64,000 bases of DNA from Azospirillum baldaniorum (GCF_003119195.2 NZ_CP022254.1:1581001-1645000); one strand, 5' to 3'; positions 44,297-52,165 are shown, numbered from the stretch's first letter. The notes: a model not told the origin generated them from the letters alone. Made by a program: numbers and translations.

Positions 44297-44904
44297 CGCG
44301 CGGCGACCGCCACGCCCGCGCCGATCATCAACGTGCCGGCGCCCTGGTTCAGCGCCTTCATGGCCCGCTCGCTGCGGAACAGATGACGGGCGCGCGACGC
44401 CGCCATGGCGTAGGTCAGCAGGACGGCGCTCAACACGCCCACCACGATGCCGGCCATCAGCACGGCGTCGATGGCGGAGACGCGGGTGAGATCCACGAAG
44501 GCCGGGAGAAAGGCCATGTAGAACAGGATGGTCTTCGGGTTGGAAAGGGTCAGGGCCAACCCGCTCGCAAAGCCTCGCAACTGTGCGCTTTCGGCCTCCG
44601 GAAGGTCTCCATTAAAGGTGACGGGAGCGCGCCACGTGCGGATACCCAGCCAGATCAGGTAACCAGCGGCGGCGAAGCGCAGCAGCGTGAACAGTTCCTC
44701 GAAGGCGTGGGCGACGGCGGCCAGCCCGCCGAGGGCGAGCGCCAGCAGCACGAGGTCGCCCACCACCATTCCGGCGAGGAAGCCCAGATTGCGCCGCCAT
44801 CCCAGGGCGAGGGAACGGGCGACCACGGCGAAGATGCCGGGTCCGGGGGTGGCCATGAAATACAGGCAGGCCCCGGCCACCAGGAGGAAGTCGGCGGGGC
44901 TCAT
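44293..44904 (-). CDS. LysE/RhtB-family amino-acid exporter embedded in the hyp operon
   Basis: 203 aa, six predicted membrane segments. The N-terminus MSPADFLLVAGACLYFMATP, then GPGIFAVVARSLALGWRRNL, carries the RhtB family motif PGP; LSNPKTILFYMAFLPAFVDL is the second diagnostic motif. Members export amino acids such as threonine, homoserine or lysine. It overlaps hypB upstream and hypF downstream by 4 nt each (ATGA), so it is translated as part of the maturation operon. LysE-type genes are not standard hyp genes; whether it has a hydrogenase-related role is unknown. Confidence 0.92.
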   Translation of the reverse strand: MSPADFLLVAGACLYFMATPGPGIFAVVARSLALGWRRNLGFLAGMVVGDLVLLALALGGLAAVAHAFEELFTLLRFAAAGYLIWLGIRTWRAPVTFNGDLPEAESAQLRGFASGLALTLSNPKTILFYMAFLPAFVDLTRVSAIDAVLMAGIVVGVLSAVLLTYAMAASRARHLFRSERAMKALNQGAGTLMIGAGVAVAAR

Positions 44905-45833
44905 GCTCCGCGTTCCGCCACCGCTTTCGCAAGCCCCTCCTCGATCCAGTCGTACCAGTCCTCAAGCCCCTGGCCGGCGGTCGCGGAGACCTCGATCACG
45001 CGCAGGTCGGGGTTGAGTTGGCGGGCATAGGCGATCATGCGCGCCACGTCGAAGGTCAGGTGGGGCAGCAGATCGACCTTGTTGACCAGGAGCAAATCGG
45101 CGCCGGCGAACATCGCCGGGTACTTCAGGGGCTTGTCCTCCCCTTCCGTCACCGAAAGAACGACGACCTTGTGCGCCTCGCCGAGGTCGAAACCGGCCGG
45201 GCAGACGAGGTTGCCGACATTCTCAATGAACAGGACGCTGCCGGTCTCCACCGGCAGGCGCCCCACCGCCTGGGTGACCATCTGGGCGTCGAGGTGACAG
45301 CCCTTGCCGGTGTTGACCTGGATGGCCGGCGTGCCGGTGGCGCGGATGCGGTCGGCGTCGAAGCTGGTCTGCTGGTCGCCCTCGATCACCGCCATCGGGA
45401 AGCGCCCCTTCAGGTCGGTCAGCGTGCGGGTCAGCAGGGTCGTCTTGCCCGAACCGGGGCTGGACATCAGGTTCAGCACGAACACGCCCTTCGCCGCGAA
45501 CAGCTGGCGGTTCACCGCGGCGAAGCTGTCGTTCTTGGCGAGGATGTCCTGTTCGATGGCGACCAGCCGGGTCTGCGACATTCCCGGAACCTCCGTCCCC
45601 GCCGGACCGCGGCCGAGGTCGATGGTGCCGTGGTCATGCCCATGGCCATGATCGTCGCCGTGCGTGTGCCGGTAGACCTTGCCGTCCGGGCCGACATGTT
45701 CGTGGCTGTGGTCATGGTGATGGTGATCATGATCGTGATGGTCATGATCGTGACCATGGTGGTGGTGATGGCCGTGCGCGTGGCCGGCTTCGATTTTCGT
45801 TTCGCCTTCGGCGCAGCCGCAGACCGTGCACAT
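44901..45833 (-). CDS. hypB: Hydrogenase nickel-incorporation GTPase HypB (His-rich)
   Basis: 310 aa from ATG 45833; the longer upstream frame overlaps hypA out of frame. The N-terminal nickel site MCTVCGCAEG has Cys2, Cys5 and Cys7. A nickel-storage stretch with 25 histidines falls between residues 18 and 68. The GTPase domain has the P-loop LMSSPGSGKTTLLTRTL, VIEGDQQTSFDADRIRATG, the metal-site TGKGCHLDAQMV and the base motif LLVNKVDLLPHL. HypB loads nickel together with HypA. A 1-nt overlap with hypA and a 4-nt overlap with the lysE-type gene indicate tight coupling. Confidence 0.97.
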   Translation of the reverse strand: MCTVCGCAEGETKIEAGHAHGHHHHHGHDHDHHDHDHHHHDHSHEHVGPDGKVYRHTHGDDHGHGHDHGTIDLGRGPAGTEVPGMSQTRLVAIEQDILAKNDSFAAVNRQLFAAKGVFVLNLMSSPGSGKTTLLTRTLTDLKGRFPMAVIEGDQQTSFDADRIRATGTPAIQVNTGKGCHLDAQMVTQAVGRLPVETGSVLFIENVGNLVCPAGFDLGEAHKVVVLSVTEGEDKPLKYPAMFAGADLLLVNKVDLLPHLTFDVARMIAYARQLNPDLRVIEVSATAGQGLEDWYDWIEEGLAKAVAERGA

Positions 45834-46174
45834 CACTCCACCTCCAGTTCCTTGACGCGCATTTCCTCGCCGCCGGTCACCATCAGCTGGTGGCCGCCGC
45901 AGTCCGGGCAGGGGGCCGACCGTTCGGGCAGCGGGACCGGTTTCTCGCAGGACAGGCAGAAGGCCTGACCCGGCGGGCGTTCGATGTCCAGGACGGCGCC
46001 CTCCGCGATGGTGCCGCGGCTGACCGCGTCGAAGCCGAAGGCGATGGCCTGCGGTTCGACGTGGGACAGGGTGCCGATGACCAGCCGCACCGTCTTCACC
46101 GTCGTGAATCCCTGGGCCGCGGCCTGGTCGCGGATCACGTCGATGATGCCCTGGCTGAGCGCCAGTTCGTGCAT
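45833..46174 (-). CDS. hypA: Hydrogenase nickel-incorporation protein HypA
   Basis: 113 aa. Nickel chaperone acting with HypB. The N-terminal MHELALSQGIIDVI includes the nickel-binding His2-Glu3. Zinc is bound by CLSC and CPDC (CLSCEKPVPLPERSAPCPDC). The core VRLVIGTLSHVEPQAIAFGF is normal. Its stop overlaps the hypB start by 1 nt (TGATG), and it follows hupK by 3 nt. Confidence 0.97.
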   Translation of the reverse strand: MHELALSQGIIDVIRDQAAAQGFTTVKTVRLVIGTLSHVEPQAIAFGFDAVSRGTIAEGAVLDIERPPGQAFCLSCEKPVPLPERSAPCPDCGGHQLMVTGGEEMRVKELEVE

Positions 46175-46177
46175 GGG

Positions 46178-47362
46178 TCAATCCTCGTCCTGAATCGTGA
46201 TGGTGGAGGCCACACAGGGATCGAGTGCGGCCACCAGCAGGCCGGTGCGCTCAGCGAGAGCCGCGTCGGTCGCGGTGCCGTCCAAGCCCTGGGCCAGAGG
46301 TCCGTCCGCGGCGAAATTCCATTCGGTCGGCGCTGCGATGCGGTAATCGGCGATGCGACTATCCTCAAGCCGCAGCCAGTGGGCGAGGCGCCCGCGGGCT
46401 GTCTCCATGACGCCGCTTCCCGCGCCGCGCCGCGTGGCGCCGGTGTCCGGAGCCGGTTCGGCGTCGTCGAGGCGGTCCGCCCAGGATGCCAAGCGCTCCG
46501 CCACCCCCGCCAGCTCCACCAGCCGGGCGGCGGCGTGGGCGGCGAGGCCGGAGCCGTGCCGGGCCAGCAACGCGGCGACCAGCGGATGCGCGGTCCGGCG
46601 GGCCAGCGGGCCGGTGTGGGCCGGGGCGCCGTTCTGTCGGGGGTTCTCGGAAAAAGCGGCGTCGGCGGACAGCCGCTCCCCGAACCAGCCTGCCGGATAC
46701 GGCTCCAGCGCCGGCACGCCGCAGGCGCCGAAACCCGCTATGCCCGGCGTCAGGAGGCGGCGCATCAGCCGGGCCGCGGGAGTCGCACCGGCATCGGCCC
46801 AGCGCTCCAGTTCCGCCTTGTCGGTGGGAGCCGGGCCGGCGAAGACGGTGCGCTCCACCCCCTCGCGCAACGCCGCGATGGCGGCGGTCAGGGTGGCGCG
46901 GTCGGGCCGCAGCGAGCCGCCGCCGAGGCGCAGCCCGTCGCGGGCCGGGTAGAGCGCGGGATGGATCGCCGCCGCCGCGCTGCGCAGGCCCGCCAATTCC
47001 CTGGGCTGCGGCGCTTCGCCCAGCCGTGCCGGCCAGTCCATCAGCACCTGCCACGCGTGGTTCGTCGCGGCTTCCGCCTCGGCCAGCAGGGCGCGGGCGG
47101 CGGTGTGCGGACGGGCGTCGAGGCCGAGCGCATCCTCCAGAGCCTCAAGCGCGGCCAGCGACTGGGCGGTGCCGCACAGGCTGAACAGCAGCGGCACGAG
47201 GCGCATCGCCTCGTCGGGCGTCCGTCCGCACAGCGCGCGGGCGACGACGGGACGGCGAACCCGCACCGACACGGCGCGCACCCGCCCGCCGGCGGTCCGC
47301 AACCGCACCGACACGCTGCCCTCCAGCCCGGCGCCTTCCAGCCCGGCGCCCGTCCTGCTCAT
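46178..47362 (-). CDS. hupK: Hydrogenase expression/formation protein HupK
   Basis: 394 aa from ATG 47362, which overlaps the hupIJ stop (ATGA). HupK resembles a degenerate hydrogenase large subunit and is thought to act as a scaffold when the iron unit is passed from HypC or HupF to the enzyme. The L1-like site reads ALCGRTPDEAMRLVPLLFSL (one Cys retained), and the L2-like C-terminus reads LDPCVASTITIQDED, keeping DPC but with Ser where the second Cys would be. Overall similarity to large subunits is faint. It lies between hupIJ and hypA, as in other Hup clusters. Confidence 0.88.
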   Translation of the reverse strand: MSRTGAGLEGAGLEGSVSVRLRTAGGRVRAVSVRVRRPVVARALCGRTPDEAMRLVPLLFSLCGTAQSLAALEALEDALGLDARPHTAARALLAEAEAATNHAWQVLMDWPARLGEAPQPRELAGLRSAAAAIHPALYPARDGLRLGGGSLRPDRATLTAAIAALREGVERTVFAGPAPTDKAELERWADAGATPAARLMRRLLTPGIAGFGACGVPALEPYPAGWFGERLSADAAFSENPRQNGAPAHTGPLARRTAHPLVAALLARHGSGLAAHAAARLVELAGVAERLASWADRLDDAEPAPDTGATRRGAGSGVMETARGRLAHWLRLEDSRIADYRIAAPTEWNFAADGPLAQGLDGTATDAALAERTGLLVAALDPCVASTITIQDED

Positions 47363-48060
47363 CGGCGCGCTCTCCCGAACAGGGAGCGGCGGGACAGGGC
47401 GGGCTTGGTCTCCTCCCTGTGGCTTGCGTCCGGCTGATCGGACTGCGGCGCCGGCTGCGGCTCCCGCATCAGATGATCGAGCGCCAGAACGGCGGCGGCG
47501 CGGGCGTCCTCCTGATCGGTGAACACGTTCATGGCCGAGGCGAGCGGGATCACTGCCAGCGTTCCCAGGAGGCCCACCCGCGCCGCGGTGAAGCGGTAGG
47601 CGCCGGAGGGCAGCTCGATCTCCACTTTGTCGCCGTCGCGCCGCTCCGCCCACCGGGCCGGATCGCGCGGGATCAGCACGGCGTTGAGGAACCAGGGGGC
47701 GATGACGCAGCCGATCCAGCCCGTCCCATGGGGGCGGAATCCCAGCGCCTCCACCGCCAGGGCGGCGTTGCAGATGGGAACGCCGGCCATGTCGCGCTCC
47801 GCGATCAGGCGGTAGCTGGCGGTCAGCGCGGCGACGCGCCCCCCCATCGCATCGCCGCCGGGCAGGGCCATGACGATGAAACCATGCTGCGGGCCGTGGC
47901 AACCCGGGCAGCGCCAATAGTCGGGCAGACCACCGAAGGGCGTTCCCGGCGGCACGTCCCTCCCCGGATCGCCCGCCGCGGCGTCGTAGACCGCGCCGCA
48001 GGACCCGCAGGCGGGGCGCGCGTCGGCGGCGAAGCCCGCCTCGGGGCCGCCGGGGGTCAT
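47359..48060 (-). CDS. hupJ: Rubredoxin-HybE/HupJ fusion (HupIJ), hydrogenase assembly chaperone
   Basis: 233 aa. The N-terminal rubredoxin (about residues 15-60) has iron ligands Cys18, Cys21, Cys51 and Cys54 in ACGSCGAVYD and WRCPGCHG, corresponding to HupI. It is joined directly to a HupJ/HybE domain (about 75-190) with AERDMAGVPICNAALAVEAL and GCVIAPWFLNAVLIPRDPAR. HupI supports maturation of the small subunit under oxygen, and HybE is a large-subunit/Tat assembly chaperone. In several Hup systems these are separate genes. 4-nt overlaps occur with hupF and hupK. The charged C-terminal tail is variable. Confidence 0.9.
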   Translation of the reverse strand: MTPGGPEAGFAADARPACGSCGAVYDAAAGDPGRDVPPGTPFGGLPDYWRCPGCHGPQHGFIVMALPGGDAMGGRVAALTASYRLIAERDMAGVPICNAALAVEALGFRPHGTGWIGCVIAPWFLNAVLIPRDPARWAERRDGDKVEIELPSGAYRFTAARVGLLGTLAVIPLASAMNVFTDQEDARAAAVLALDHLMREPQPAPQSDQPDASHREETKPALSRRSLFGRARR

Positions 48061-48329
48061 GCGGTCGCCTTTTCCATGAGGTCGGCGAACAGGTGGTCCA
48101 CATTCTCCCCCTTGGCGGCCAGAAGGATGGCGTCGAGCGCGCGGTTCAGCGGCTCCACCTCATCGACCTCCAACGGGCGGACGGCGCGGTCGAGATGGAC
48201 GAGGACCCAGCTGCCTTCCGGCACCTCGTCGATCAGCATGACGTTGACGCTCCGCTCCTCGCCCCGGCCGGCGCAGCGCGCGGTGAAGCCGTCGGTCTCC
48301 AGAACCTGCATCGGAATGCCGAGACACAT
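48057..48329 (-). CDS. hupF: HupF, HypC-family hydrogenase chaperone
   Basis: 90 aa from ATG 48329; a longer frame reaches 48452 but the family begins with the Met-Cys of MCLGIPMQVLETDGFTARCA. HypC homologue with a longer C-terminus (FADLMEKATA) that in rhizobia protects large-subunit maturation under oxygen. SWVLVHLDRAVRPLEVDEVE is the conserved core. First gene of the maturation operon. It overlaps hupIJ by 4 nt and has an FNR-like box 86-99 nt upstream of its start. Confidence 0.93.
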   Translation of the reverse strand: MCLGIPMQVLETDGFTARCAGRGEERSVNVMLIDEVPEGSWVLVHLDRAVRPLEVDEVEPLNRALDAILLAAKGENVDHLFADLMEKATA

Positions 48330-48414
48330 GCGCGCGCCCTCACGCGGGGAAGCCGGTTCATCGAGATGATGTCCGTTCAACTGCGGCATCTTGACCGGGG
48401 GTTGAATCCGCACA

Positions 48415-48428
48415 TTGATGTGCGTCAA
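48415..48428. promoter_or_regulatory. FNR/FixK-type box between hupF and hupE
   Basis: TTGAT-GTGC-GTCAA matches the consensus TTGAT-N4-ATCAA at 9 of 10 defined positions. The centre lies 92 nt from the hupF ATG, compatible with a class II promoter with a start near 48380. It may also influence the divergent hupE gene. Oxygen-responsive Crp/FNR control is inferred. Confidence 0.72.
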
Positions 48429-48464
48429 ACATGCGGTCCGACGCAATTTCATGGCGCTCCGCCA

Positions 48465-48492
48465 TTTCCAATCGGAACGGTTCTGCTAAAGT
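48465..48492 (+). promoter_or_regulatory. Candidate hupE promoter
   Basis: -35 TTTCCA (48465-48470), 16-nt spacer, extended -10 TGC-TAAAGT (TAAAGT at 48487-48492). It lies 74-101 nt upstream of the hupE ATG. A short palindrome ATGGCG-CTC-CGCCAT (48451-48465) adjoins the -35. Confidence 0.5.
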
Positions 48493-48565
48493 GGCGACCG
48501 CTTCGCGCGCGATGGGGTAGGGGTCGGTCGTGCGCCGCTCAACGATACAGCAGGGGTTTTCACGG

Positions 48566-49168
48566 ATGAAACGTTTCGCTCTCGCGTCGGCCACCGCGGC
48601 GGCGGCCCTGGCGGCGCTGCCCAACGCGGCGCTTGCCCACACCTTCGGCGCCCATGACGCCGGGCTCGTCCATGGCTTCCTGCACCCGGTCGGCGGCTGG
48701 GATCACCTGCTGGCCATGGTCGCCGTCGGCCTGTGGGCCGCGCAGCGCGGCGGCAAGGCCCTGTGGGCGCTGCCGATGGCCTTCGTCGGCGCGATGATCG
48801 GCGGCGGCCTGCTGGGTCTGGCCGGCATCGGCCTGCCGCAGGTCGAGCTTGGCATCGTCCTGTCCGTGGTCGCCCTGGGCGCCCTGATCGCCCTGCAGTC
48901 CCGCCTGCCGCTGCTGGCCTCCGCCGGTGTGGTCGCCCTGTTCGCCGTGTTCCACGGCCACGCCCACGGCGCCGAGATGCCGGAGGCGGCGCAGCCGCTG
49001 CTCTACGGCCTGGGCTTCGCCCTGTCCACCGCGCTGCTGCACGGTGCGGGGATCGGCGCCGCCCTGTCGCTGCGCCGTCTGGTCGAGGGTCGCAAGGGCG
49101 CCCTGGCGCTGCGCGGCACGGGTGCCGTGGTCGGTCTGGCCGGCGTGGCGCTGCTCGCGCTGGGCTGA
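48566..49168 (+). CDS. hupE: HupE/UreJ-family nickel permease-like protein
   Basis: 200 aa from ATG 48566. Signal-like N-terminus MKRFALASATAAAALAALPN, ending AALAHTFG. The HupE signature is HPVGGWDHLLAMVAVGLWAA, followed by repeated Gly/Leu-rich membrane helices (about six) and VVALFAVFHGHAHGAEMPEA with a conserved His cluster. HupE proteins mediate nickel uptake for hydrogenase and UreJ for urease; the location in this cluster indicates hydrogenase. Divergent from the maturation operon and followed by a strong terminator. Confidence 0.93.
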   Translation: MKRFALASATAAAALAALPNAALAHTFGAHDAGLVHGFLHPVGGWDHLLAMVAVGLWAAQRGGKALWALPMAFVGAMIGGGLLGLAGIGLPQVELGIVLSVVALGALIALQSRLPLLASAGVVALFAVFHGHAHGAEMPEAAQPLLYGLGFALSTALLHGAGIGAALSLRRLVEGRKGALALRGTGAVVGLAGVALLALG

Positions 49169-49219
49169 TCGCCAGACGGACGATAGGGGCGGGCGGCAAG
49201 ACGCCCGATCCAAGGGAAG

Positions 49220-49250
49220 GCCCGGCGGAACGGTTCGCCGGGCTTTTTTT
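49220..49250 (+). terminator. Rho-independent terminator of hupE
   Basis: Stem GCCCGGCG (49220-49227) / CGCCGGGC (49236-49243) with an 8-nt loop, followed directly by seven T residues. Confidence 0.92.
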
Positions 49251-49370
49251 GTGCGTTTTCTCGAAAATTTCACAAAAATGCGTTCTTTTTTCTGATGTCT
49301 CCCCAGGCTGCGGCCCATATATTTGGTTGCCGTTACCAGCCATCGCCCAATCAGGAGTCGTGTGTTGCCG

Positions 49371-50369
49371 ATGATGCCGCCGACCTTCGCCAGCCTGCGC
49401 AAAGCCTTGCTTGCCCTGGCCGTTGCCGCTCCTGCCGCCCTGGCCGCCGCGGCGCCGGCTCTGGCGGAGATGCCGGGCCAGCAGCGGACCCAGGCGCCGG
49501 GGTTCTACCGCATGGCCATCGGCGATTTCGAGATCACCGCGCTGTTCGACGGCTTCATCGACCGCGACCGCAAGTATTTCGTCGGCGCCAAATCCGAGGA
49601 CATCATCGGCCTCCTCGACCGCATGTTCCTGGGGGAGCGGCCGGAAATCCAGACGGCGGTGAACGCCTATCTGGTGCACACCGGCACGAATCTGATCCTG
49701 GTGGATGCCGGGGCGGCCAAGTCGCTGGGGCCGACGCTCGGCTTCATCGCCGACAACATCCGCGCCGCCGGCTACAGTCCGGAGCAGGTCGACACCATCC
49801 TGATGACCCATCTGCATCCGGACCATGCCAACGGTCTGTTGCGCCCGGACGGCTCCATCCTGTTCCCCAACGCCGAGGTCCGGGTCGCCAAGGCCGAGTT
49901 CGATTTCTGGCTGGGCGGGGAGGCGGTGGCCAAGGCCCCGGCACCGCTCAAGCCCTTCTTCGCCATGGCTCGCGCTGCGGTGGCTCCCTACGAGGCGGCG
50001 GGCAAGCTGAAGCCCTATCAGCCCGGCGACAGCCTCCTGCCCGGCGTGGAGTCGGTGGCGGCCTACGGCCATACGCCGGGGCACAGCGGCTACCTGTTCC
50101 GCTCGAAGGAGCAGAGCATCCTGCTGTGGGGCGACACCGTGCACAGCCACGCCCTTCAGTTCGCCCGTCCGGAGGTCGTCATCGAGTTCGACGTCGACAA
50201 GGACGAGACCATCGCCTCGCGCAGAAGGCTGCTGGCCGAGGCGGCGGCGCAGAGGCTGTGGGTGGGCGGCGCCCATCTGCCCTTCCCCGGCATCGGCCAT
50301 GTCCGCACCGAAGGGGATGGCTACGCCTGGGTTCCCGTGGAGTTCGGCCCGATCCGCAGCGACCGCTGA
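49371..50369 (+). CDS. Secreted metallo-beta-lactamase-fold hydrolase, copy 1 (methyl parathion hydrolase-like)
   Basis: 332 aa from ATG 49371; GTG/TTG codons at 49362 and 49365 are better spaced from AGGAG and are possible starts. Signal peptide up to about ALA-EM. MBL zinc ligands are THLHPDHANG, the His in AYGHTPGHSGY and the Asp in LLWGDTVHSH, with the final His in LPFPGIGHVRTEG. The blocks QAPGFYRMAIGDFEITALFD and FIADNIRAAGYSPEQVDTIL closely resemble methyl parathion hydrolase-type enzymes, whose native activity is often lactone or ester hydrolysis. Substrate unknown. Paralogue of the next gene. Confidence 0.88.
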   Translation: MMPPTFASLRKALLALAVAAPAALAAAAPALAEMPGQQRTQAPGFYRMAIGDFEITALFDGFIDRDRKYFVGAKSEDIIGLLDRMFLGERPEIQTAVNAYLVHTGTNLILVDAGAAKSLGPTLGFIADNIRAAGYSPEQVDTILMTHLHPDHANGLLRPDGSILFPNAEVRVAKAEFDFWLGGEAVAKAPAPLKPFFAMARAAVAPYEAAGKLKPYQPGDSLLPGVESVAAYGHTPGHSGYLFRSKEQSILLWGDTVHSHALQFARPEVVIEFDVDKDETIASRRRLLAEAAAQRLWVGGAHLPFPGIGHVRTEGDGYAWVPVEFGPIRSDR

Positions 50370-50392
50370 GCGACCCGATTCGGCGCCAAGGC

Positions 50393-50412
50393 TCGGCGGG
50401 ACTCCCCGCCGA
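50393..50412 (+). terminator. Hairpin between the two hydrolase genes
   Basis: 8-bp perfect stem TCGGCGGG / CCCGCCGA with an ACTC loop, 24 nt past the stop of copy 1. There is no T-run, so it is either a weak terminator or an mRNA-stabilising hairpin. Confidence 0.4.
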
Positions 50413-50548
50413 ACCGGTTACGCGCGTGTGCCGGTTGAGAAATTTCGGAACGATTCCAATCGGTTGGCGCATTCTTCCCGGAACGCTTCCCCGGCACGCC
50501 CAGGACGGCCATGCTGAGCGCCGACCGTCCTGAAGGGGAACCACGCCG

Positions 50549-51553
50549 ATGACACCGCCGACCTTCGCCCGCCTGCGCAACGCTCTGCTCGCCTTGGCCG
50601 TCGCTTTTCCTGCCGGTGCCGTCCTGGCCCCCGCGGCGCCGGCCTTTGCGGAGGTTCCGGGTCAGCAGCGGACCCAGGCGCCGGGCTTCTACCGCATGGC
50701 CATCGGCGACTTCGAGGTCACCGCGCTCTATGACGGCTTCATCGACCTCGACCGCAAGATCCTCAGCGGCGCCAGCGCCGACGACATCCAGGGCCTGCTC
50801 GCCCGGATGTTCCTGGCCGACACGCCGGGCGTCCAGACGGCGGTGAACGCTTTCCTCGTGCACACCGGTACGAATCTGGTCCTGGTGGACACCGGGACGG
50901 CCAAGGCCTTCGGTCCGGCGCTGGGCTTCATCGCCGACAACATCCGCGCCGCCGGCTACAACCCGGAGCAGATCGACACGGTTCTGCTGACCCACCTGCA
51001 CCCGGATCATGCCAACGGCCTGCTGCGTCCGGACGGCGCCATGCTGTTCCCCAATGCGACGGTTCATGTCGCCAAGGCCGACGCCGACTTCTGGCTGAGC
51101 GAGGAGGTGGCGGCCAAGGCTCCGGCGGACAGCCAACCCTTCTTCGCCATGGCCCGAGCGGCTGTGGCGCCCTACGCGGCGGCGGGCAAGCTGAAGCCCT
51201 ACCAACCCGGCGACAGCCTCGTGCCGGGCGTGGAGTCGGTGGCGGCCTACGGTCACACGCCGGGGCACAGCGGTTACCTGTTCACGTCGGGGGAGCGCAG
51301 CATTCTGATGTGGGGCGACGTCGTGCACAGCCACTCCGTGCAGTTCGCCCGACCGGAGGTCGTCATCGAGTTCGACGCCGACAAGGAGCAGGCCGTCGCG
51401 TCCCGCAAGAAGCTCTTCGCCGACGCCGCGGCGCAGAAGCTGTGGGTGGCCGGCGCCCATCTGCCCTTCCCCGGCATCGGCCATGTCCGCACCGAAGGCA
51501 AGGGCTACGCCTGGGTCCCGGTGGAGTTCGGCCCGATCCGTGCTGACCGCTGA
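50549..51553 (+). CDS. Secreted metallo-beta-lactamase-fold hydrolase, copy 2 (methyl parathion hydrolase-like)
   Basis: 334 aa, ATG with AAGGGGAA upstream. Signal peptide MTPPTFARLRNALLALAVAF, cleavage near AFA-EV. The metal site is intact: THLHPDHANG, YGHTPGHSGY, ILMWGDVVHSHS and PFPGIGHVRTEG. It is about four-fifths identical to copy 1 by eye and colinear over the whole length, so the pair is a tandem duplication. Differences concentrate at residues 65-85 and 175-195, near the expected active-site rim. It converges with hupD, ending 34 nt from the hupD stop. No hydrogenase function is known for this family. Confidence 0.88.
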   Translation: MTPPTFARLRNALLALAVAFPAGAVLAPAAPAFAEVPGQQRTQAPGFYRMAIGDFEVTALYDGFIDLDRKILSGASADDIQGLLARMFLADTPGVQTAVNAFLVHTGTNLVLVDTGTAKAFGPALGFIADNIRAAGYNPEQIDTVLLTHLHPDHANGLLRPDGAMLFPNATVHVAKADADFWLSEEVAAKAPADSQPFFAMARAAVAPYAAAGKLKPYQPGDSLVPGVESVAAYGHTPGHSGYLFTSGERSILMWGDVVHSHSVQFARPEVVIEFDADKEQAVASRKKLFADAAAQKLWVAGAHLPFPGIGHVRTEGKGYAWVPVEFGPIRADR

Positions 51554-51587
51554 CGGTCAGGTCTCGCCGTGAACGGCGCCGCCACGC

Positions 51588-52067
51588 TCAGTTTCGGGGC
51601 GTGGCGGTCACGCCGAGCCGGGCCAGTTCCTCGACGATCATCGTCACCATCCGCGGGATCACCGCCTCGATTTCCGGAGACATCATCAGGCCGGTGCCCA
51701 GCGCCATCGGCACGCAGCCGACCACGGTCACGGTCTCCGGCGCCTCGTCCTGCAGGCGCAGCGAGGCCAGCAGGTCGCTGAGGCCGAGCTGGTGGGGCGA
51801 CAGCTTGCCCTTGAAATAGGCCGGCACCTCGTCGCCGCGCAGCACGGTCAGGCTGGCCGGCGGCGCGCCGGTTTTCACCGCGTCCACGGCGATCAGGTGC
51901 TTGTGGCTGGCGATCAGGTCCAGCATGTCCATGCCGCAGGTGCCGCCGTCCACCACGCTGACGTGATCAGGCACGCTCCAGGCGGCGTCGAACGCCTCCA
52001 TGGCGCGCACGCCCACCCCTTCGTCCATCAGGAGGATGTTGCCGAGGCCGAGGACGAGGATGGACAT
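51588..52067 (-). CDS. hupD: Hydrogenase maturation protease HupD (HybD)
   Basis: 159 aa from ATG 52067, where the family starts. Endopeptidase that removes the C-terminal extension of the large subunit after nickel insertion. MSILVLGLGNILLMDEGVGV carries the nickel-contacting Glu; VVDGGTCGMDMLDLIASHKH and LIAVDAVKTGAPPASLTVLR carry the conserved Asp, and SPHQLGLSDLLASLRL the conserved His. It lies 154 nt downstream of hybC; a terminator-like hairpin intervenes. Its substrate is expected to be the hybC product. Confidence 0.95.
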   Translation of the reverse strand: MSILVLGLGNILLMDEGVGVRAMEAFDAAWSVPDHVSVVDGGTCGMDMLDLIASHKHLIAVDAVKTGAPPASLTVLRGDEVPAYFKGKLSPHQLGLSDLLASLRLQDEAPETVTVVGCVPMALGTGLMMSPEIEAVIPRMVTMIVEELARLGVTATPRN

Positions 52068-52165
52068 GGGACGCGCGCTCCGTTCGGTGATTTTGAAACA
52101 GAAGGATGAAGCGGGACCGGCACCGGGCGCCGTGAACTGGATCAATCGACCGGCGTGGGGGACAC

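Noticed and set aside
45720..45790. Tandem repeat resembling a CRISPR or satellite (CATGATC/GTGATGGT units)
   Set aside because: It is the His/Asp codon run of the hypB metal-binding stretch, not a non-coding repeat.
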